Assembly (NCBI GenBank): GCA_964407165.1
Contig: CAYOUJ010000054.1
Location: 1-15,828 of the forward strand
Length of the DNA: 15,828 bases
Origin: CAZPKH01 sp964407165
GTDB lineage: Bacteria; Bacteroidota; Bacteroidia; Bacteroidales; Muribaculaceae
Direction: 5' to 3'
In this document: in pieces, positions 11,942 to 15,828 of the stretch
Numbering within the stretch: the first letter of the stretch is position 1
How the letters are laid out: each line of letters begins with the position of its first letter
Position numbers and translations under genes: made by a program
Notes under the pieces: generated by a model
The model's database searches: none
Told to the model about the DNA's origin: nothing
Seen by the model: only the letters and a program-made list of their open reading frames with translations

Positions 11942-13048
11942 TTGTTTAACTTGAATAAAAACTTGAAACGAGTCGCCATCATCGGCACCCAGGGTGTCCC
12001 CGCCGCTTACGGCGGCTTTGAGACCCTCGTCGAAAACATAATAGGGGAGAACTGCCCCCCCGACGTCCAATACACCGTCTTCTGCGAAGCCCCCCCCCAC
12101 CCCCCCCTGAAGGGGGGGGCTGCGCGAGCCTCCTACAAAGGCGCCCGCCTCCGATACGTACCACTCAAGTCACACGGCATCCAGAGCATACCCTACGACA
12201 TACTCTCCATGCTCCGCACCCTCCGCGGCTACGACGTCGTCGTGGTGCTCGGCACCTCCGGATGCTCCTTCCTCCCCCTCTACCGCCTGCTCATGCGCAA
12301 GCGGCTGATAGTCAACATAGACGGCCTCGAGCACAGGCGCGACAAGTGGGGACGCGCAGCCCGCGCCTTCCTCAAGTTCTCCGAGAGAATGGCAGTCCGC
12401 TTCGCCGACGTGGTCATCGCTGACAACCAAGGGATTGTCGACTACGTTCGCGACACCTACGGCAAGGAACCCGTGCTCATAGCCTACGGCGGCGACCACG
12501 CCGTGCGCGACGTCGACCACGCAGCCGCCACGCGCGTCCTGGGCGACTACGGCGTAGAGGAGGGTCGCTATGCCGTAACCGTCTGTCGCATAGAGCCGGA
12601 GAACAACTGCCACGTCATCCTCGACGCCTTCAGCCGCCACCCCGAGATGCCCTTCATCTTCATCGGCAACTGGGACCGCAGCGACTACGGCCGCGAGCTA
12701 CGGGCCAAATATTCAGCTGTCAAGCACCTGCACCTGTGCTCCCCCGACTACGACCTCGACCGTCTCTGGGCACTCCGCGCCCGCGCCGCCTGCTACGTCC
12801 ACGGCCACAGCGCGGGGGGCACCAACCCCTCCCTCGTCGAGGCCATGACGGCCGGGCGCCCCGTCCTCGCCTACGACTGCGTCTACAACCGCGCAACCAC
12901 CTTTGACAAGGCCCTCTACTTCGCCGACGCACCCTCCCTCGAACGCCTCATAGAGACCCCCCTCCCCGACGGCGCACCCCTGGCCGCCCTCGCCCGCACC
13001 CACTACACCTGGGCCCGCATCGCCGCCCAATACGCCGCCCTCTACTGA
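11942..13048 (+). CDS. DUF1972-type glycosyltransferase (rhamnosyltransferase-like, GT4 C-terminal domain)
   Basis: The 368-residue product has the DUF1972 N-terminal signature VAIIGTQGVPAAYGGFETLV, followed by LRYVPLKSHGIQSIPYD, IVNIDGLEHRRDKWG and VVIADNQGI. The GT4-like C-terminal domain has RIEPENNCHVILDAF, YVHGHSAGGTNPSLVEAMTA and a DC..NR loop. Members act in exopolysaccharide and rhamnan assembly; the sugar here is unknown. There is no ATG: TTG codons at 11942, 11951 and 11963 are possible, and TTG 11963 (MKRVAIIG) fits family starts best. Residues 51-63 (PPHPPLKGGAARA) are encoded by a poly-C/poly-G palindrome in a loop before SYKGARLRYVP, an in-frame expansion. The gene is followed by a terminator. 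Confidence 0.87.
   Translation: MFNLNKNLKRVAIIGTQGVPAAYGGFETLVENIIGENCPPDVQYTVFCEAPPHPPLKGGAARASYKGARLRYVPLKSHGIQSIPYDILSMLRTLRGYDVVVVLGTSGCSFLPLYRLLMRKRLIVNIDGLEHRRDKWGRAARAFLKFSERMAVRFADVVIADNQGIVDYVRDTYGKEPVLIAYGGDHAVRDVDHAAATRVLGDYGVEEGRYAVTVCRIEPENNCHVILDAFSRHPEMPFIFIGNWDRSDYGRELRAKYSAVKHLHLCSPDYDLDRLWALRARAACYVHGHSAGGTNPSLVEAMTAGRPVLAYDCVYNRATTFDKALYFADAPSLERLIETPLPDGAPLAALARTHYTWARIAAQYAALY
12090..12119 (+). repeat. Poly-C/poly-G palindrome inside the DUF1972-type gene
   Basis: There are nine C (12090-12098), A, eight C (12100-12107), TGAA, then eight G (12112-12119). The 8-bp stem with a TGAA loop is perfect. Translation gives PPHPPLKGG. The runs are long enough for slippage during replication. 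Confidence 0.85.
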
Positions 13049-13060
13049 CAGCGAGCGCAT

Positions 13061-13119
13061 AAAACTACTCAGCCTCTGCAAGGATTTGTCTTTGCGGGGG
13101 CTGAGTGGTTTTTAGATTT
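13061..13119. terminator. Bidirectional intrinsic terminator between convergent genes
   Basis: AAAACTACTCAGCC (13061-13074) pairs with GGCTGAGTGGTTTT (13099-13112) with one wobble, followed by TTTTTAGATTTTTTT on the + strand. On the minus strand the stem is followed by a short TTTT. It lies just after the DUF1972 gene and covers the TAA of the minus-strand helicase gene. Confidence 0.8.
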
Positions 13120-15259
13120 TTTTGAGGCCGATGGACTGCAGGTAGCGGTAAGTGCCGTCGTAGTAGTCCGGCCGTCGCGTGCTGTCCTCCCAATCCCCAT
13201 CGCTCTTGCGCCGCGGGTTCCCCTTGGGCACGCACACCACCATCCCCTTGCGGGCGCGGGTGAGCAGCACACGGTAGGCATTGAGCATGTAGCGCATCTG
13301 CTCCACCTGTCCCTGCGTCTTGCCCGTCTGCTCGTTCCAACGGTCGCGGCCGTTGAAGTTGAAGAAGCGCCACCGGTCCGTGTCCGTGTCATATTGCATG
13401 TCAGCATCCCAGAGCACGCAGGCATAGTCAACCTCCAACCCTTGAACTTGTATCTCCGTGGCCGCGTCTTCGAGGTAGCACGACGAACGTGTGTCGGCAG
13501 CGTCGGCCAGGAACCAGTTCACGGCGTCGGCATTGTCGCGTCCCAACACATGCACAGCCTCCGGCTTGTAGCGCGCCGAACTCTTTGTGATGAACACGCC
13601 GGCGCGCTCGGTGCGCAATGTGCGGCTGCGCAGCCACCGCCGAGCACTCTCCATGTCGCGAGTGAGGCAGATGGGGTAGCGCACGCCTATCTCCTTCAAT
13701 ATTTCAGCTGCAGCCTGCGGGTCGATGTCGAGCAGCGCGTGCACGAAGTCCGACACCTTCTCGGCTCGAAACGACCGCCGGCTCACACTCAGGTGCAGCC
13801 GGCCGGAAAGTGTCACCCGAGGCATCCCCTCGAGCAACTCAGCGACGCGCCCCTCGGCATACTCCGGAGCCGTCAGGCGGTCGGAGATGTGCATCTGCCA
13901 GTGCGGGAAATGCTCACTGACAGCCTGTATCCATTCGCCTATTCCGGCCTCCCCCGTGTTTATCTCCTGGCCTCCGCCGACGAGGCACACTATCGTCGCC
14001 CAGTCGTTGCGTTGGTCGAGCGACCAAATCAGGAACGCAGCCTCCGAGAGAGGAAAGTTCGGCACCTTGTACTTGTTGCCGTATGTGCCGCCGCGCTTGA
14101 GATAGTTGGCCAGGTGGGCGTGCGCCCATGACCGCTGCGCCTCGTCGAAGATGGCCACGTGCTCCACCTCGCCGTACCCCGACTGCTCGTCCACACGGAT
14201 CGCTTTCGCAGGGTCGATCTCAAGCACGCCGTTCTCAACAGGGTTCTTGATCTTCCGCAGCATATTGTCGCGGTAATTGTGTATCACCTGGATAAACTTC
14301 TTCACCTCCTGGCGCGCCTCCCCCAGCTTCTTCCCCTTGACGCGGGCGGCATTGTCACGAGCCAGCGCCTCCGTGAGAACCGCCACTAACGGCCCGTTGC
14401 CCGATAGATATACAGCCCCGTCCTCGCGCCGGGGAGCGTCCGAGTCTTGATACGTCTGCTTGACGGCAATTTCTAGCCCCACCAATGTCTTGCCCGCCCC
14501 CGGCACACCGGTGACGAAACAGATGCTCTTCCGCCCCTCACGCTTGCTCGCCGAGATTACATCCAGCACATACTCAATCGTCTTGGCAGTGTCGTCGTCG
14601 TCAGCCTCATGATCCATGATGGCCTGCACCGAGTGCGACGTGTACAGCGCTCGTGCCGCCTCAATGATGGAAGGCGACGGCCGGTAATTGGCCAGCGCCC
14701 AGTCGGCGTACCACTCGTCGGAGGCGCCCGACCCATACCGGTCGACTATAGCCGTCAGCGCTCGCCGCAAATCCCTCGCACCCACGATACAGATAGGTAC
14801 GATGTTTTCCGGACCCGGCTCCTCAAGACATAGTAGGGCGTCTTTTTTGGGCAGTGAAGTGGGTACAAGCACCGGCACAATGACACAATCCTGCGACAAC
14901 TGGTGAAAATTCTTCAGGTCGAGGGCATATTCCATCACCTGGTCAAGAGCGTCCGAGGTCGGCCCCTTTGCCCCCGTCTTGAACTCGAGACATACAACGA
15001 TACCCCGCGCCAACAGCACCACGTCGAGGCGCCGTCCCAGTCGCGGAATGTCATACTCAAACAGCACCTGCGCCCGCTCATTCTCCAGCGGCTTGAGCGC
15101 TTCCTTCATCACGCCGATCTCCGCAGCCCAAGCCTCACGGCTCGTCGTGGGCAGGTCGCCGTGGTAAAAGCGTGCGAACGTCCCCAATATCAGGTCCGCA
15201 TCGGTGCGCATGAACACCTCCACCGGCGCCTGATAGAGACATCGGTTGTTTCTACACAT
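13112..15259 (-). CDS. PDDEXK nuclease-like plus DUF2075 (SF1-type helicase/ATPase) protein
   Basis: This 715-residue protein combines two parts. The N-terminal region has RLDVVLLARGIVVCLEFKTG (Asp79, Glu92, Lys94), which fits a PDDEXK nuclease core. The DUF2075 ATPase follows, with Walker A GVPGAGKTLVG (from 251), Walker B VAIFDEAQRSW, motif III-like CLVGGGQEINTGEAGIG, EIQVQGLEVDYACVLW and a motif VI-like YRVLLTRARKGMVVCVP. The family is annotated as DNA/RNA helicase-like; a role in repair or defence against foreign DNA is possible but not shown. Start ATG 15259 gives CRNNRCLYQAPVEV; an in-frame Met17 is an alternative. It has its own promoter and a hairpin leader. It is convergent to the sugar cluster and probably not part of its pathway. 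Confidence 0.88.
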   Translation of the reverse strand: MCRNNRCLYQAPVEVFMRTDADLILGTFARFYHGDLPTTSREAWAAEIGVMKEALKPLENERAQVLFEYDIPRLGRRLDVVLLARGIVVCLEFKTGAKGPTSDALDQVMEYALDLKNFHQLSQDCVIVPVLVPTSLPKKDALLCLEEPGPENIVPICIVGARDLRRALTAIVDRYGSGASDEWYADWALANYRPSPSIIEAARALYTSHSVQAIMDHEADDDDTAKTIEYVLDVISASKREGRKSICFVTGVPGAGKTLVGLEIAVKQTYQDSDAPRREDGAVYLSGNGPLVAVLTEALARDNAARVKGKKLGEARQEVKKFIQVIHNYRDNMLRKIKNPVENGVLEIDPAKAIRVDEQSGYGEVEHVAIFDEAQRSWAHAHLANYLKRGGTYGNKYKVPNFPLSEAAFLIWSLDQRNDWATIVCLVGGGQEINTGEAGIGEWIQAVSEHFPHWQMHISDRLTAPEYAEGRVAELLEGMPRVTLSGRLHLSVSRRSFRAEKVSDFVHALLDIDPQAAAEILKEIGVRYPICLTRDMESARRWLRSRTLRTERAGVFITKSSARYKPEAVHVLGRDNADAVNWFLADAADTRSSCYLEDAATEIQVQGLEVDYACVLWDADMQYDTDTDRWRFFNFNGRDRWNEQTGKTQGQVEQMRYMLNAYRVLLTRARKGMVVCVPKGNPRRKSDGDWEDSTRRPDYYDGTYRYLQSIGLKKI

Positions 15260-15289
15260 ATTAAAATTGGATTGGTCGTTTATAGGTCA

Positions 15290-15317
15290 TCCCCCCGCCG
15301 GGGGACATGCAAAGATA
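15290..15317 (-). promoter_or_regulatory. Promoter and 5' leader hairpin of the DUF2075 gene
   Basis: On the minus strand TATCTTTG (15317-15310) matches the Bacteroidota -7 box TAnnTTTG. No TTTG lies at the expected -33 position, so the promoter may be weak or assisted. The hairpin TCCCCC-GGCG-GGGGGA (15305-15290) would lie at about the first bases of the transcript, some 30 bases before the start codon. Confidence 0.6.
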
Positions 15318-15369
15318 GCAACTTTTGTCCGAAATATTGCCACAGACGCGAAAAAACGTGCCGAAAAAT

Positions 15370-15400
15370 TTTGCCGAATCAAAAACAATGCTTACCTTTG
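15370..15400 (+). promoter_or_regulatory. Bacteroidota-type promoter of the tRNA-Ser gene
   Basis: TTTG (15370-15373) and TACCTTTG (15393-15400) are 19 bases apart, matching the -33 TTTG / -7 TAnnTTTG consensus of the Bacteroidota primary sigma factor. It points to the tRNA 47 bases downstream. This is the strongest taxonomic marker in the window. Confidence 0.8.
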
Positions 15401-15447
15401 CACCGCATTTGCGCCACACGGCGCCCGATTTGGCTAAGTGCCCCCGA

Positions 15448-15534
15448 GGAGAGGTGGGTGAGTGGCTGAAACCAGCAGTTTGCTAAACTGCCGTAGGAGT
15501 AATCCTACCACGAGTTCGAATCTCGTCCTCTCCG
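15448..15534 (+). tRNA. tRNA-Ser (anticodon GCU, reads AGC/AGU)
   Basis: The acceptor stem GGAGAGG (15448-15454) pairs with CCTCTCC (15527-15533), then discriminator G. The anticodon stem is GCAGT/ACTGC with loop TTGCTAA and anticodon GCT at 15482-15484. The long variable arm GTAGGA/TCCTAC is typical of serine tRNAs. The T arm is CGAG-TTCGAAT-CTCG. CCA is not encoded. Length is 87 bases. Confidence 0.96.
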
Positions 15535-15536
15535 CT

Positions 15537-15572
15537 AAAACCCTTTCAGACAGCAGTTTGAAAGGGTTTTTT
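15537..15572 (+). terminator. Intrinsic terminator of tRNA-Ser
   Basis: AAAACCCTTTCA (15537-15548) pairs perfectly with TGAAAGGGTTTT (15559-15570), with a 10-base loop and a T-tract running to 15572. It begins three bases after the tRNA. Confidence 0.9.
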
Positions 15573-15828
15573 CTTCGCCGTTTTCGAGGCGACCGCCACG
15601 CTAAGGCGCACATATTCAGTTATTTACAAGGCTACCCCTCAAAATTCGGGAAAATGGTCGGAAGGCTCTCGGAAGCCCTCTCCAAGCCATAAACAAGCCC
15701 CGGGTGGTGACACTATGGTGACAATTTCAGAATTTTTAATTTTCGCTGTCACCACAGACGGCTTAAAGACGTGTAACTGACGGAGTTACATCGGATTTTT
15801 GTCCCGAAATTTGCACCGCGAATGTCAC
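15573..15828. other. Gene-free region with TGGTGACA repeats downstream of tRNA-Ser
   Basis: I see no convincing gene here. GGTGACA occurs at 15706-15712 and 15717-15723 (11-base period), inverted as TGTCACC at 15747-15753, and as TGTCAC at the window end (15823-15828). Repeats of this kind upstream of a gene can be recombinase or regulator binding sites. The window ends too soon to see what follows. Confidence 0.45.

Noticed and set aside
13112..15259. Complete restriction-modification or multi-gene defence system
   Set aside because: Only one gene is present, with no methyltransferase or partner beside it; defence remains only a possibility.

Overview
The window reads as a GC-rich member of the Bacteroidales. 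The tRNA gene near the right end has a promoter matching the Bacteroidota consensus (TTTG, 19 bases, TAnnTTTG). The protein families (WbsX/GH99-like, DUF1972, DUF1016, two REP-associated tyrosine transposases) fit that group. The species cannot be told from the sequence.

Most of the window (about 1.3-13.0 kb, all + strand) is a run of genes for building a cell-surface polysaccharide (capsule, O-antigen or exopolysaccharide): a GT2 glycosyltransferase, a WbsX/GH99-like protein, a protein with a thymidylate-kinase-like P-loop domain, a second GT2, a GT4, an APH-like phosphotransferase, another GT4 and a DUF1972-type glycosyltransferase. No flippase, polymerase or sugar-nucleotide gene is visible, so this is part of a larger locus. 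Three AT-richer genes interrupt it: transposase 1 (449-1057), a DUF1016/YhcG-like PDDEXK nuclease (7489-8583) and transposase 2 (9860-10321).

The striking feature is palindromic repeats in the same stretch as the transposases. Family 1 is a very GC-rich unit of about 90 bases with three successive hairpins and a tail of 24-base tandem units. It flanks transposase 1 (1-440 and 1074-1328) and also lies inside two glycosyltransferase-type genes (2763-3029 and 6745-6942). In both cases it is in frame, at a domain boundary or loop, adding about 87 and 66 residues. In the second gene the repeat has lost the TGA that its other copies carry in that frame. Family 2 is a different REP-like element (short AA-loop hairpin, TGATGAT, long CCCCGGGC hairpin) that brackets transposase 2 as inverted arms. 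It also occurs as a transposase-less copy at 11606-11827. Smaller in-frame palindromes occur in the DUF1016 gene and the DUF1972 gene. The closest known parallel is the Rickettsia palindromic elements, which also insert in frame into protein genes. Here the repeats sit beside a likely cognate HUH transposase and in surface-polysaccharide genes.

Right of the cluster, a shared terminator separates it from a convergent minus-strand gene for a PDDEXK plus DUF2075 helicase protein. A divergent promoter region, tRNA-Ser(GCU), its terminator and about 250 bases without a recognisable gene complete the window.
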